Positions 28,190 to 41,761 of a stretch of 64,000 nt of DNA are shown piece after piece. Source of the DNA: Diacronema lutheri (Eukaryota > Haptophyta > Pavlovophyceae > Pavlovales > Pavlovaceae); assembly GCA_019448385.1 (NCBI GenBank), contig JAGTXO010000044.1:124001-188000 (forward strand), in the 5' to 3' direction. The position numbers and the translations under genes were made by a program. The stretch's first letter is position 1. Every line of letters starts with the position of its first letter. The notes beneath the pieces were generated by a model. The model did not search any database and was not told the DNA's origin. It saw nothing but the letters and a program-made list of their open reading frames with translations.

Positions 28190-28240
28190 TCTAAAAGTAC
28201 GGAGGCAAAGTTTGAAACGTCGAAAAGTACGGAACTCCCT
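28190..28240 (-). repeat. Right terminal inverted repeat (51 bp)
   Basis: Exact reverse complement of 27638-27688; followed by the second TTTCTTATT at 28241-28249. Confidence 0.92.
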
Positions 28241-28268
28241 TTCTTATTATGCGGTTGACGTGATCAGC

Positions 28269-29678
28269 ATGGCGGCACCGCGCGCCGGCGCTGCGCTGCG
28301 TGCCGCGCTCGTCGGCGCCGCCGTCGCGCTCGCGCTGATGGTCGTCCGCTGGGCGCACGCCGCGCTGCGCGAGCCAGCCGACGATGAGGCGCTGCCCGCC
28401 GGCCGCCCGCTCCGGCTGGCGATCGCCGCGCACCTGTGGCTCAGCCCGTGCGTGGCGCTGCCCGCCAATGGGGCGTGCGCGCTCCACATGCCAAGCGCCA
28501 CCACCCCCCGACCGCCGTTGGACCGCCGGCTGCCGAGCGGCCTCTGCGGGCTCGTGAAGTGGTGCTCGGACGCCTCGGCGCTCGCGCGCGAGCTGCCCGC
28601 TCGGCTCGAGCGCCTCGCCGCGAGCGCACCGCCACGCGAGCGAGCGCGCCTGCACCTGCCGTGGTCGGCGCACGTCGTGATCTCGACCAACCTGCCCGCC
28701 GCCACCGTCCGGGCCGAATGCCCGCAGGATAACATCGTGTTCGTCGCGCTCGGCGAGGAGCTCGTGCGCCTCGCGCGCACGTTTTCGCACACGGCCTTTG
28801 ACCGGGAGGCGGCGCTGCGGCACTTCCAGCGCGAGCACAGGGGCCGGCTCAACGAGCTCGGCTACGCGCTCGGCGGCCCGGCGCGCGCTGAGTACGACGC
28901 GGGCATGCTGCTGAAGTGGGCGTTTGTCGGCCTCACGCAATACGACCTCGTGCTGCACACGGATTTGGACGTCGACCTCGGCCTCGCCGGCGCGACGGAC
29001 GCGCAGGCGCGCGTCTGGGCCACCGAGCTGCCGCCGCTGCTCGAGTCGCGCGAGCGGCTGATCGCATCGCTCGACGGCAGTGGGCTGATCAATGGCGGCG
29101 CGCTGCTCATCAGGCCGTCACAGCGGCTGTACGCCGACGGGCTCGCGCTGCTGCGCACCAACAGCTTCTCGCCCAAGCTCGGCTTCAATGCGTCGGGCCG
29201 CCCCGCCGCCATCGTGCCGCTTGGCCTCCAGCGCGCCGCCGACCCGCTCAACCGATCGCGCTCGATGCGCGACAGCTACGCGCTGCGCGCGGACGACTGG
29301 ACGTTCGTCGGCGCTGCGGCGGACCAGGGGCTGTTTCCGCTCGTCTTCGCCGTGCGCCACCGTGCGCTCCGCCTCGCTCGGCGCGCCGACTTCACGGTGC
29401 ATCACTTCATCGGTCGCAAGAAGCCATGGTCAAAGCGTGCGAGCTGCCCGGCATATTGGGCGGGCCTCGGCCTCATCGAGCGAGCGCCGGCGCACGACCG
29501 GGTTGGCGGCGCGCCCGAGTACACTCTCGTGCCGACCGAGCGCGCGCCCGGCCCGTTCGGCAGCGCGTGCTGGCCGTATCTGCGCCGGCGCGCGGCCGAC
29601 GCGCTTGCCGCGCTGCGAAGTGCCGAGCGGCGCGAATACGCGGCGGCGTGCCACGGGAAGCCGCAGGCCCTGCTTTGA
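28269..29678 (+). CDS. GT8-like glycosyltransferase, type II membrane protein, 469 aa
   Basis: ATG 28269 starts a signal-anchor (ALRAALVGAAVALALMVVRWA). The catalytic region has the metal-binding DxD-like LVLHTDLDVDLGL near residue 228, then LINGGALLIRPSQRLYADGL, AADQGLFPLVF and the C-terminal VHHFIGRKKPW, the order of motifs seen in glycogenin-like GT8 enzymes. Golgi or ER lumen location is likely. A young MULE ends 28 bp upstream of the ATG, so the native promoter has been displaced by 612 bp. It converges on MRNIP with 20 bp between stops. The sugar donor cannot be told from sequence. Confidence 0.75.
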   Translation: MAAPRAGAALRAALVGAAVALALMVVRWAHAALREPADDEALPAGRPLRLAIAAHLWLSPCVALPANGACALHMPSATTPRPPLDRRLPSGLCGLVKWCSDASALARELPARLERLAASAPPRERARLHLPWSAHVVISTNLPAATVRAECPQDNIVFVALGEELVRLARTFSHTAFDREAALRHFQREHRGRLNELGYALGGPARAEYDAGMLLKWAFVGLTQYDLVLHTDLDVDLGLAGATDAQARVWATELPPLLESRERLIASLDGSGLINGGALLIRPSQRLYADGLALLRTNSFSPKLGFNASGRPAAIVPLGLQRAADPLNRSRSMRDSYALRADDWTFVGAAADQGLFPLVFAVRHRALRLARRADFTVHHFIGRKKPWSKRASCPAYWAGLGLIERAPAHDRVGGAPEYTLVPTERAPGPFGSACWPYLRRRAADALAALRSAERREYAAACHGKPQALL

Positions 29679-29698
29679 CGCGCCGTGAGGTGTCACGG

Positions 29699-30244
29699 TC
29701 AGACGAATTTGGCCCACTTGGAAGGGCCCGATGGTGGTCGCCTCGGCTCGGCCACTGCTGCACGCTTGGCGCCCACGTATTCTGGCCGCCGCACCCGCCC
29801 ATTTGTTGCGCTCGCGGTGGACCAGCCAGCGCCAACCGCGTCGCACCGCTCGCCGTGGCTGTCTTTGCCGTCCGCCTCGCCCGCGCCCGAGTCCTGCTCG
29901 GCCCCGCGCGCGTCAGGAAGGTCGTCGACGAGGTGGCGCCACCGGCTTGCAGCAAAATCGACGACGATCGGGCCATCGATCTGGTTCGCGCCCTCGCCCG
30001 CGTCATCGCCATGCCCGTCGGCGAGCTCCGCGAGCGCGACGCGCTCGCTCTCGCCCTGGAGCCGCGAGAGCTCGTGAACGACGGTGCGCACGTTGGCGGC
30101 CTTGGCGTCCCGTGCATAGATGCGCGTTAGGCTCTGCTTTGCGCCGCACGCGCGGCACTGCCACTTTCCCGCGGCCCTCTGCTGCTGCACCTGGAAGATC
30201 GCGCAGCCCGCGCAGCGCAGGGCGACAAAATCCAAACCCCCCAT
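29699..30244 (-). CDS. MRNIP: MRN complex-interacting protein homologue, 181 aa
   Basis: The N-terminal domain matches the MRNIP/C5orf45 family: LRCAGCAIFQVQQQRAAGKW, then QCRACGAKQSL and IYARDAKAANVR, with two CxxC pairs forming a zinc-binding module. In animals MRNIP binds the MRE11-RAD50-NBS1 complex and promotes DNA-damage signalling; a role here is by homology. ATG 30244 is correct because the conserved domain starts at residue 3. The C-terminal half is low complexity, rich in Asp, Gly and Ala, as in other family members. It is divergent from the USP gene (ATG 30314), 69 bp away. Confidence 0.78.
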   Translation of the reverse strand: MGGLDFVALRCAGCAIFQVQQQRAAGKWQCRACGAKQSLTRIYARDAKAANVRTVVHELSRLQGESERVALAELADGHGDDAGEGANQIDGPIVVDFAASRWRHLVDDLPDARGAEQDSGAGEADGKDSHGERCDAVGAGWSTASATNGRVRRPEYVGAKRAAVAEPRRPPSGPSKWAKFV

Positions 30245-30313
30245 TTTTTTTCCCGCCCCTGCCAAGGCCAATTTTGAATTTTTGTTCAACGTGCCTCGCG
30301 TGCCCGACGGCCC

Positions 30314-33600
<3,287 letters not shown>

Positions 33601-33638
33601 CGTGCTGCTCTCACAGGCCGGCACACACGCGATCGCGT

Positions 33639-36600
33639 TTACACAGTGCAGCTGGCCGGGTCAAGCTGGGAGCAGCGGCAGCGGCAGTTTGAGACCGGGC
33701 ACTCGTCGTGCGTGGCGAACCACTCGGAGAGGTGGCGCGCGTGCCCGCCGTGGTGGCACGACTGGCACCACGCGAACCAGTCGTCAAAGGCGCCGCCGTC
33801 CGGGCCCGTGAGCGGCTGCCTGCGCAGGCCCTCGCCCAGGTGGAGCAGGCAGATGGCGCAGCGCGGGAGCGGCTTGCCGCAGTTGTGGCACGCCATCGCT
33901 CGGCTGCTGCCCTGCCGCACGGGCGCGCGCATCCCGCCTTGCCGCGCGCCCGCCGCGCGCGCCTGCGACTGCGCGGCCGGCGGTGCGGCGAGCGCCCCGC
34001 CGCCCACCGGCGCGTTGCAAAAGGCGCACTTGACGAGAATGTGCGGCTTGAGCACAGCCGCGTCTGCGCGCGCAATGTCGCACGCCGGCGGCGCGCGGCG
34101 CGGCGGGGCGGTGGGCGGCGCAGTGGCGGTCGTTGCCGGTTGGGCGTATGCTCTCGCTCGGCTGCGCATGGCTGCGCTGAAAGCTGCGGCGCGGCGCAAG
34201 GAACGCTCGCTCGCGCATCCGCACCGGTATGAAGCGCCCTGAGCGCGCAATCAAGGCGCGCGCGCTCATGCCAGAGGCGCCAACGGTCGAGCAGCGAGCG
34301 GTAACACTCGAGCCATTGCGCGCACGCTTCCGACTCGGCCGCCGCACCGCCACCGGCGGCTGACGCCGGCTGCGGCTGCGCGACGGCCCTGCCCGGCGCG
34401 TTGTGGGCGCGCGCGTGCGGCGCGAGGCGCGCGGGCTGCGCTGGCGGCAGCGCGGCGCGCGCAGCCGTCGTGGCCGGCGCCATGCCCGCGCGCGCGAGCT
34501 GCGCGACGAGAGCAACGGTCTGCACGTCGCCCGTGCGGTCAAGGTAGGCCTGCAGCAGCTGGATGCCGCCCGCACTGGTCGCACCCACGAGCACGAGGCC
34601 GTCGAGCTTGCCGCTCTCGCACAGGCTGCTGCTGAGCGCGCGCAGCGTCGCAAGCAGCGGGCGCAGCGCGCTGAATCGGCAGGCGAACGCAAGCGCGTCG
34701 CACAGCTGCAACCGCGTCGCGTCGCCGACCGGTCCGTGCGCGCTCGCGTGCAGCGCCTGAGCGAGCACGCGCTCCGCGTTGTGCTCCGAAGCGCCGAGCA
34801 GCTCGACGAGGAGCCGGAGCTGCGCGCAGTGCACGCTGGGCACAAGTTGACGCACTGTCGCCTCCCACAGGCCAGCCGCTGCCCGCGCCTCCGCCGACCG
34901 TGGCTCGTGAAAGCGATCGCGCGTCGAGGCCGGAGGGTACGCGCAGTCCGCCTCTGACGCCTCTGCTGCGGTCGTGGCGCATTCGGCGGCGGACGGAGGC
35001 TCAGGCGCGGCGGGCGCCTGGCTGGCGAAGGCCGCGCGCGGGTGGCCTGCGAGGACTGCTGCGAGCAGCTGCAGCTGCGCGCGCCGCTCGGCCGGCGCCT
35101 GCGCGTGCGTCGCGACCGCACACGCGTCGGCTGCGCGCCTCGCGCCCGCGCCAGCCGTCGCGTGCGCGGCGCGCGCGTCGCGCGCGCCTCGCATCGCGCC
35201 GGACGCGCCGTTCGTCGCGCCGCCGTCTGCCTTGGCCGCGCCCCCGGCCTCGGTCGCGCTTGGGCCGTCGACCGCGCCTGCCCTGAGCGCTTCGACCGCC
35301 ATCGTGAACTGGCCGTGCAGCATCGCCAACACCGCACCCCGCTCGTGCTCGCCGCACGCCTCCGCGCGGCACACGTCCGCCTCGAGCGCGGCCACGTCGC
35401 GCGCGAGCGGCCATCCGCACATTTTTAAAACGGCCGCTCGCGCCTCTGACTCGAAGAGTGGGATGCCGAGAAGCGAGGCCGCCATGCCGCGCGGGTCGCC
35501 GTCGCGCGCGTCAGGCGCGCGCGCGCCGCCGGCCGCGGCCTCGGCCGTCGCGAGGGGCGTGCCGCCGTCGACGAGCGCCTCTGCGGACGCTGCTCCCGCG
35601 CTCGTGCAGCCGCCCGCTCCTGCAGCCGTTTGCTGAGGCGGGGCGCGCGCACCGCCGCCGCCACCCGCGCCGTGCGCTGGCCGGTGGGTGGCGCGCCCGG
35701 CGGTGAGCGGCGGGCGCTGGATCTGCGCGTTCGGCTCAGCGTCGGTCTCGGCGTCCGCGCTCGCCTCGAGCAAGTGCAGCGCGCCAAGGCGCAGCTGCTG
35801 CGTGTGCGCGCTGTGCGCGCCGCCGTGGTGCGGCGGGGCGCCCAAAGAAGGCGTGCTCGCCAGCCCGTGCGTGGCGCGGCTGTCATCTTCGGCCGCGCGC
35901 TCTGCAGTTGCATCCAGCCGCATGCGCACGAGGAGGCGCCACAGCTGCGGCAGCTCAGCGTCCGCCCCCTCGGCAGCAGCGTGCTCGAGCGCGCCGTCTC
36001 CTGCGCCGCCGCCGTCGCCGCCGCCCGTCGGCACCGCGCCGCGCGCGCCAGCCGCGGCGGCCGCGTCTGTGCCTGCAACACGGCAGCCGCGGGCGAGCTC
36101 GCGCAGGGCCTCCGCTTCGCTCTCGACGACGTGCACATTGTGCTCCATGTCGAGCGCGTACCCGGCGAGCGCGCGAAGTCGCATCCGCTCGCCCACGTCG
36201 GGCACGTCGCCAGCCGCGCCAAGCAGCTCACGCTGCGTAGCGTGCGCCTGCCCAGCGTGGCTTGGCCGCCGCCGCACGGTGCTGCCGTCAGCAGCCGAAT
36301 CGTTCGGACCGTTGGAGCGATCGGCGGCGCGTGCGGCCGCGCAGCCGGCGTACACGTCAATCGCGCTCTCGTTGGCGCAGGCGAGGCCGTGCTGCGCTGC
36401 CGCCCACGCGAAGGGCCGCGCCGAGTGCAGGTCGACAAACGTGAGCTCCTTGAGTGTGAGCAGCACGAGACTGGAGTGGCGCGTGCGATGCCAGCTGACG
36501 GCCAGCACAGCGTCGGCCGTGGCGCTCACGGCGCGCGCAGGCGTCGTGAGGACGGGCGGCGACGGGCCCAAGCCCAGCTCGGCGGTGCCACCCGGCAAGC

Positions 36601-38152
36601 CGCCGCACCCACTCAGTCCGCCAAGCTGGGCGCTCAGCACGCCGAGCGCCCCGGCGCCGCCCGGCGGCGGGCTCGGCGCGCCGCGCGATAGCACCGTGCC
36701 GCCCGACGAGCCGCCGGCCGCGCCGCTCTCGGCGCACGCGCTCTGCGCGCCGCCGCCGCCGCCGCCGGCGGCGGCGGCGGCAGTGGTGCCGAGTGGGCCA
36801 GCCCCGAGCGCCGTCGGGTGGAGCGGCAGCTGCGCGAGCGACCAAATGAGCACCTCAGAACGGTGCTCCTGAGCAGTGGCGAGGCAGCCCGGCCGCGTTG
36901 CGCACCACGCTACGGAGGTGATGTTGTCGGCGCCACGCCGCCTGTCGGTGCCGTGCGTGGGCAGCTGCAGCTCGAACGCCGGGCTGTTGTCCTCGAGCAT
37001 GCGCGTGTCCCAGACCTTGACCACGCCCGAGAAGTCGTCAGAGTAGGTGAAAAAGAGGTGCGGCTGCAACGGATCGCACTCGAGGCCGAGGACCGACCGG
37101 CCGTGCGCGATGATCGCCGCGCAGCACTCGCTCTGGCGCAAGTCGTACATGCGCAGCCACTTGTGCACCGTCCCCACAAGGATCCCCTTCGGGTAGTGCG
37201 TGAGCCACGCAACCGCCGCAACGCCCTCAGTGGGTGATCGCTCGTGTTGAGGCTCAGTGAGCGTGCGCACGCGTGGCGCCTCGCGGCCGAGCTTGAAGCT
37301 CGTCGCGCAGAGCGCGGCGGCGGAAGCGCCATGCACGCCTGCGAGCGCGCCGCCCACCGCCGGCTGCGCCGCCGCGCCGCCGCCGCCGCGCGAGTCCAGG
37401 AAGGTGTCAGACGAGTGGGCGCGCAGCGCGCTAGCCGGCCGGCCGCCGCTGCCGCCGCACGCGCCGGGCGGCGGCGCGGCGGCGTGCGCGGAGCTGTCGG
37501 CGGCAGCGCGGCCAGGGTAAGCGGCGACGCGTCCCACGGCTGCGGCCGCGCCGCCCAGCTGCGACGCGGCGAGGTGCGCGCACGAGAAGGCGCGGCGCGG
37601 CATCGCCGGAATGGCGCCACCCAGTGGCCACAGCGCGTCGCCACTGGCCGCGGACTGCTCGGCAAAGCCCGCGGCTGCGCGCTCCTGCTCAATGTCCCAG
37701 ATGAGCACCGAGGAGCGCAGGCGCGTGAACTCAAGCCCCGCAACGATGAGGTGCGGCAGCGCGCGGTTCCACGCGACGGCGTTGCAGCTTCGACCCAGGT
37801 TTGCGCCCAGTTCGCGCACGGGCCTCTCGTCGCCAATCGATTCGACGGTCGCTGGCGTGCAGTCGTGGAGGACCACTTGCCCCGTCGGCGTGCCCGCCGC
37901 GATGAGGAACGGGTCCAGCTTGGATGGGCACCACGCCACGCACCTCGCGTTGGCGCGTGTGTTCACGTGCAGCAGCGTGATGCCCTGCGCGGTGGACGGG
38001 TCGGTCGGCTGGCCGAGCTGCTTGTCGCCGCCGTCACCGAGGGCGTACAACCGCATCTCGGCGGAGCCGGAGACGAGGAAGACGTCGTCATGATGCGGCG
38101 ACGTGAGCAGCGTTCGCCGCTTCGCCGTGGCCTTCGCGGAAGCGACGGCCAT
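33639..38152 (-). CDS. MIOS: MIOS (GATOR2 subunit, WD40 plus C-terminal zinc finger), 1450 aa
   Basis: Subunit of the GATOR2 complex that relays amino-acid sufficiency to TORC1. Exons (minus strand) 38152-34225 and 34063-33639; the 161-nt intron (CCG|GTGCGG to GCGCAG) joins CALRALHT to DAAVLKPHILVKC. ATG 38152 (MAVASAKATAKRR) begins just before the first WD repeat (LTSPHHDDVFLVSGSAEM). WD-like blades include RCVAWCPSKLDPFLIAAG, NAVAWNRALPHLIVAGLE and VLGLECDPLQPHLFFTYSDD. The middle is long and low complexity. The C-terminal zinc domain is diagnostic: CAFCNAPVG, CHNCGKPLPRCAICLLHLG, WFAWCQSCHHGGHARHLSEW, CPVSNCRCRC. It is longer than animal MIOS (about 875 aa, from memory) through Ala/Gly-rich insertions. 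Its start is 37 bp from the divergent SRPBCC gene. Confidence 0.88.
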
Positions 38153-38189
38153 GGGGAGGCCGGCTGTTTTCGTGTTTTCTGTCTGGCTG

Positions 38190-38975
38190 ATGAAGGCCGC
38201 GCGGACGCGCGTGTTCTGCACAACGCTCGCGCTCTGCGCGGCCGTGGCGCATGGAGCGCGGCTGGCCGCGCCGCAGAGCCGGATACGGTGCGCCGCGAGG
38301 GCAACGCGCTCCCCCGCACGCTTGTGCGCCCCCGTCGAGGCGCCCGAGCTGGATACCTTTGGCAGCGCGCCGCTGCTGCCCCTGCTCAGCGTGCGTGAGG
38401 AGCTGCGCCTACGCGAGGGCGAGCGCGTCGAGCACGTGGTGATGCCGCGCGGCAGCACCGGCTCGGGTCTCTCCGTGCAGGACGTGCGCGCCAACGCTGC
38501 CGACGTCTTCCGCGCCGTCTCGTCATTTGGCGAGTACGCGTCGCTCATCAAGACGGTGCGTAACGTGAGCATCTCGGCGCACAGCGGCACGAATACAAAG
38601 GCGCTCATCGAAGTGAGTCGCTTCAAGTTGAAGCTGTATGTCAACTTCACCACCTACGGCCCCGCGCAGTACGTCGCGTGGACGCTGGACCGAGACCGCC
38701 CAACCCCCTTCATCCGCGAATGCGTTGGCTACTGGTACGTGGAGGACCTGGGCGAGGCGCGGCCGGGCTGGACGCGCGTCTGGTTTGTCGTGCGCGTGCG
38801 GTTGCGCCCGTTTGTCCCCAAGATCATCGAGATGCTTGTGGCGCGCGTCGGGCTGCGACGGGCCACGACGTGGATCCAGCTGCTCTCCACCGATCGGCCG
38901 CAGGGCGGTGAGATAGATGGCGACGAGAGCGCGGAGGGCAGCGCGGAGGAGGCAGACGCCGTCCCGCGCCGCTAG
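38190..38975 (+). CDS. SRPBCC (polyketide cyclase/START-like) plastid protein, 261 aa
   Basis: ATG 38190 gives a signal-plus-transit leader (TTLALCAAVAHGARLAAPQSR). An in-frame ATG at 38151 lies inside CCATGG, the same palindrome that holds the MIOS start on the other strand, so the downstream ATG is preferred. The mature domain contains VQDVRANAADVFRAVSSFGE, NTKALIEVSRFKLKLYVNFT and a C-terminal amphipathic helix FVPKIIEMLVARVGL, the beta-barrel-plus-long-helix pattern of the SRPBCC ligand-binding superfamily. Such plastid proteins are often annotated as polyketide cyclase/dehydrase-like. The ligand is unknown. Confidence 0.7.
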   Translation: MKAARTRVFCTTLALCAAVAHGARLAAPQSRIRCAARATRSPARLCAPVEAPELDTFGSAPLLPLLSVREELRLREGERVEHVVMPRGSTGSGLSVQDVRANAADVFRAVSSFGEYASLIKTVRNVSISAHSGTNTKALIEVSRFKLKLYVNFTTYGPAQYVAWTLDRDRPTPFIRECVGYWYVEDLGEARPGWTRVWFVVRVRLRPFVPKIIEMLVARVGLRRATTWIQLLSTDRPQGGEIDGDESAEGSAEEADAVPRR

Positions 38976-39131
38976 CCCCGGTGGTACGGGCGAGGGGGGA
39001 CGCCGGTCTCCGGCTGACTTCTTGGCCTGAAGAGACGCCCGACCGTGACTGACAGCGAACTGCGTGAGTTCGGCCACATTGACAGGCCCGACGGCGCTCG
39101 CGCTGTCGGCGGCGCGCGCTCCCCTCTCGCC

Positions 39132-40469
39132 ATGTCGGCAGGCGACGGCCTGACGTCGCACTACGTGTCCATCGACGAGCTCGACGGGAGCGCGCAGCAC
39201 TCCGGCACGCCCGCATTCGTGCCGCAGCAGCGGCACAGCATGTTCTTGCTTGTCTCCGCGCTCTCGACCCTCGAGATGGTCGCCGCGGCATCCGTGTGCG
39301 CGCGCGGAGAGACGTGCCACGGCGCGCCTGCGTGGGGCGTCGCGCTCGGCCTTCTCAGCGCGCTGATATGCGCGGCATACCTGTTCGCCGCCAACTCGCG
39401 CGCGGACACGGCGGAGGCGGTCCTTGAGCCGGTCGTGCTCTTCCTCTTCTGGTGGTGGGTGGCCGGGGTGAGCACCCTCACCTTCTACGGCCCGTTTGTC
39501 GAGGTGGGCAACGGGTTCTGCGCGACGTGGGCTGCGCTGGTTGTCGTGACCATCCTTCTGTACGGCTCGTCCTCCGCCTTTCGCGGCACGCTTGACGACG
39601 CGTGGGCCAAGATGCAGCTCTCGGCCCACGTCGAGCTGCTCGCGCTCGCGTCGGTCGTCGAGCTCGTCGCCGCGTCGGCCACGTGCGCACGTGGGACGTG
39701 CAACGACGGCTCGGGCTGGGCGATCACCGTCGGCTGCGTCTCGCTTGCGACCTGCGCGTGGGCGTGGATCTCTTCGAGCGTGCCGGCGGCGCGCGCGTCG
39801 TCGCTCGCGCTCGCCGTGCGCTCGCCCGTCTTCGCGACGGCGATGAGCGGCTGGTGGCTTCTCGCGGTGTGCACGCTCACCCTCAGCTCGCCCTTCGAAC
39901 ACGCGGGCAACGGCTTCTTGAGCACGTGGGCGGCGCTGTACTCGTCGGTGATGCTCGTCTTCTCAGCCTACGAGGTGCAGCTGCCGTCTGCCTCGTGGAG
40001 CTCAGACACGAGCGGTCGGCTCGGTGCGGCCGTGCAGCACGCGCCGCCGCCGCCGCATGCCGTCGCCAGGCCGCCGGCGGGGCCTGGCGGCGCACCTGTG
40101 CAGAGGCCGGTGCCAGCTGCGGCCGACGTCGGCGGCGTGGGCGGGATGGGCGGCGCGTACGCGTGCGCGCCACCCGGCTGCCCCCCGGGCTTTCCAACCG
40201 CGGGCATGCCGCGGCCAACGGCCCACCACGGCGCGCCTCCTGCTGGCCTCGGCCCTGGAGCGCCCGCGCAACGTCACGAGCCGGCACGCGCCGCTGCGCC
40301 GCAGGGCGAGCCGGAGAGCGTGGGCACAGGGGGCCCGCAGCAGCAGGTTCAGGCGCAGCGGAAGCCGGCGATGGCGCCAACAGCGCATGCGACCGAGGCG
40401 GAGAAGGGCGCGCTCCTCGCTCTGCGCTCGCACGACGACGAGGACGGCGACGAGGGCGATGCGCTCTGA
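39132..40469 (+). CDS. Polytopic membrane protein with internal duplication, 445 aa
   Basis: ATG 39132 (MSAGDGLTSHYVSI); the frame upstream starts at GTG. Two homologous halves of about 120 residues each carry membrane helices: SALSTLEMVAAASVCARG / FWWWVAGVSTLTFYGPFVEV / GNGFCATWAALVVVTILLYG, and LASVVELVAASATCARGTC / WWLLAVCTLTLSSPFEHA / GNGFLSTWAALYSSVMLVFS. The shared signature is WW-x-AGVxTLTxxxPF-x2-xGNGFxxTWAAL. The C-terminal 130 residues are Pro/Gly/Ala-rich and end acidic. I know similar proteins from diatoms and other algae only as uncharacterised. It follows the SRPBCC gene on the same strand. Confidence 0.72.
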   Translation: MSAGDGLTSHYVSIDELDGSAQHSGTPAFVPQQRHSMFLLVSALSTLEMVAAASVCARGETCHGAPAWGVALGLLSALICAAYLFAANSRADTAEAVLEPVVLFLFWWWVAGVSTLTFYGPFVEVGNGFCATWAALVVVTILLYGSSSAFRGTLDDAWAKMQLSAHVELLALASVVELVAASATCARGTCNDGSGWAITVGCVSLATCAWAWISSSVPAARASSLALAVRSPVFATAMSGWWLLAVCTLTLSSPFEHAGNGFLSTWAALYSSVMLVFSAYEVQLPSASWSSDTSGRLGAAVQHAPPPPHAVARPPAGPGGAPVQRPVPAAADVGGVGGMGGAYACAPPGCPPGFPTAGMPRPTAHHGAPPAGLGPGAPAQRHEPARAAAPQGEPESVGTGGPQQQVQAQRKPAMAPTAHATEAEKGALLALRSHDDEDGDEGDAL

Positions 40470-40570
40470 CGCCCGTTGCGACGGGGTTCCGCGGCCAGCT
40501 TACGGCCAGTCATTTTGCACACCAGGCTTGCTGGTCGGCAGATCCTGAGACTCGCCGATGCGCGGCCTCT

Positions 40571-41679
40571 CTACCACGCGGCCGGCGGTTGTGCGAAGCA
40601 GAGCTTTCTGTGGTCGAGCTTCTGCTGCTCCTCGAGCGCCGCCTTGTAGGCGGGGAACGTCGGCTTTTGCGTCGGCTCGTGATACGTGTACAGGCCCTCG
40701 CCGCTGGCCAAAGCACTCGCGCCGAGCTCCGCGTAGAGCGCTTCGATCGGCTGCGCATCCGTCGGCCGCAGCTCTGAGAGGAGCAGAGGGTAGTTCTGGT
40801 CGGCGTCGTACCCGCGCAGGTCGCCGCAAGCGAGGAAGGGGACGATCAGCCCGTTCTGCTCGCCCATCCCGTCGTAGCGCTGCGTGAAGAGCGGCTCGAC
40901 GGTCGTGGGCACGTAGCCCGGGGGCATGCGGAAGTCTGCCGCCGCCATGGGACCCGAGAGCGAGCGCGTGCCCGCGCAGGTCGGCGCGAGGCGTTGCGCG
41001 CGCGCGCCGCGCGGCGCGACGGCGCTGCGCGCGCGCTGCCGAGCGGAGCGTGCACGCACGCACTCTGGCACACGGCGAAGGCCTCGACGGACGAGTTCCG
41101 GCTCGACTTCGGCTTGGCGCAGACGACGTGCTCGAAGAAGACCTTGAGCTGCGCGTAAAGCAGGGTGACGTCCTTCCCGCGGAAGATCTTGGTCACAAAC
41201 GCTCCGCCTTCTCGAAGCAAGTGGGTGGTCACGTTAAGCGCGGACATGAGCAGCTGAGCCTGGATGTACTCGTCGATGTCGTGCATGCCTGTCACGTCGG
41301 GAGCGCCATCGCACACGACGAGATCGGCGAGCCGCGCCTCGTCGCCTTCGCGAAACGTGCCGAGCACCTCGCTGATCGTCGCTTCGGATGTGATGTCACC
41401 CTGGATAGTGCGCACGCCATCGATCGGCGCCATTTCTTGCAAGTCGACCGCGACGATCACAACGTCGCCGCCCGCGGCGGCGTTGCTCCGAAGCCGGCGC
41501 GAGAGGACCTGAGACCATGAGCCCGGCGCGGCGCACAAGTCGACCGCGCGCGTGACGCCGGCAAACAGGTTAAACTCCTCATCGAGCTGCAGCAGCTTGT
41601 AAGCCGACCGCGCGCGCCAGCCCTCCTCCTTCGCCTTGCGGTAGTAGACGTCGCGCTTGTCCTTGCTCAGCTTGCCCAT
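40571..41679 (-). CDS. TRM7: tRNA (ribose-2'-O) methyltransferase FTSJ1/Trm7, 326 aa
   Basis: Methylates ribose at positions 32 and 34 of tRNA anticodon loops. Exons (minus strand) 41679-41064 and 40935-40571; a 128-nt intron (AGA|GTGCGT to GGCAG) joins AFAVCQ to [20 protein letters not shown] 41679 gives [20 protein letters not shown], the canonical start. The RrmJ fold shows [18 protein letters not shown] (SAM-binding), [23 protein letters not shown] and VTKIFRGKD (the K-D-K-E tetrad region), then [11 protein letters not shown]. The C-terminal [20 protein letters not shown] is typical of Trm7 rather than rRNA paralogues. It is divergent from GLTP (82 bp). Confidence 0.92.
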
Positions 41680-41761
41680 GCTGCAGCAGCGCCGTGGCCG
41701 GGACGGCCGCGACACAACGTGAACGTGATAGGACACACCGTTTTAAAATTTTCACGGGGCG

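Larger units (their letters stand above)
27638..28240. mobile_element. 603-bp Mutator-like (MULE) element with perfect 51-bp TIRs
   Basis: The terminal 51 bp (27638-27688 and 28190-28240) are exact inverted copies, starting GGGAGTTCCGTAC. The flanks carry a 9-bp duplication TTTCTTATT, the length typical of Mutator superfamily insertions. Inside are tandem copies of a 21-bp unit and a minus-strand reading frame with a CCHC zinc knuckle like that at the C-terminus of many MULE transposases. No transposase catalytic domain fits in 603 bp, so the element is a non-autonomous deletion derivative. Perfect TIRs and TSDs indicate a young insertion. It sits 19 bp from the ATG of the GT8-like gene at 28269. 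Confidence 0.9.

Noticed and set aside
37244-38398. Plus-strand 384-codon frame opposite the MIOS N-terminus
   Set aside because: Antisense shadow; WD40 motifs are clear on the minus strand.
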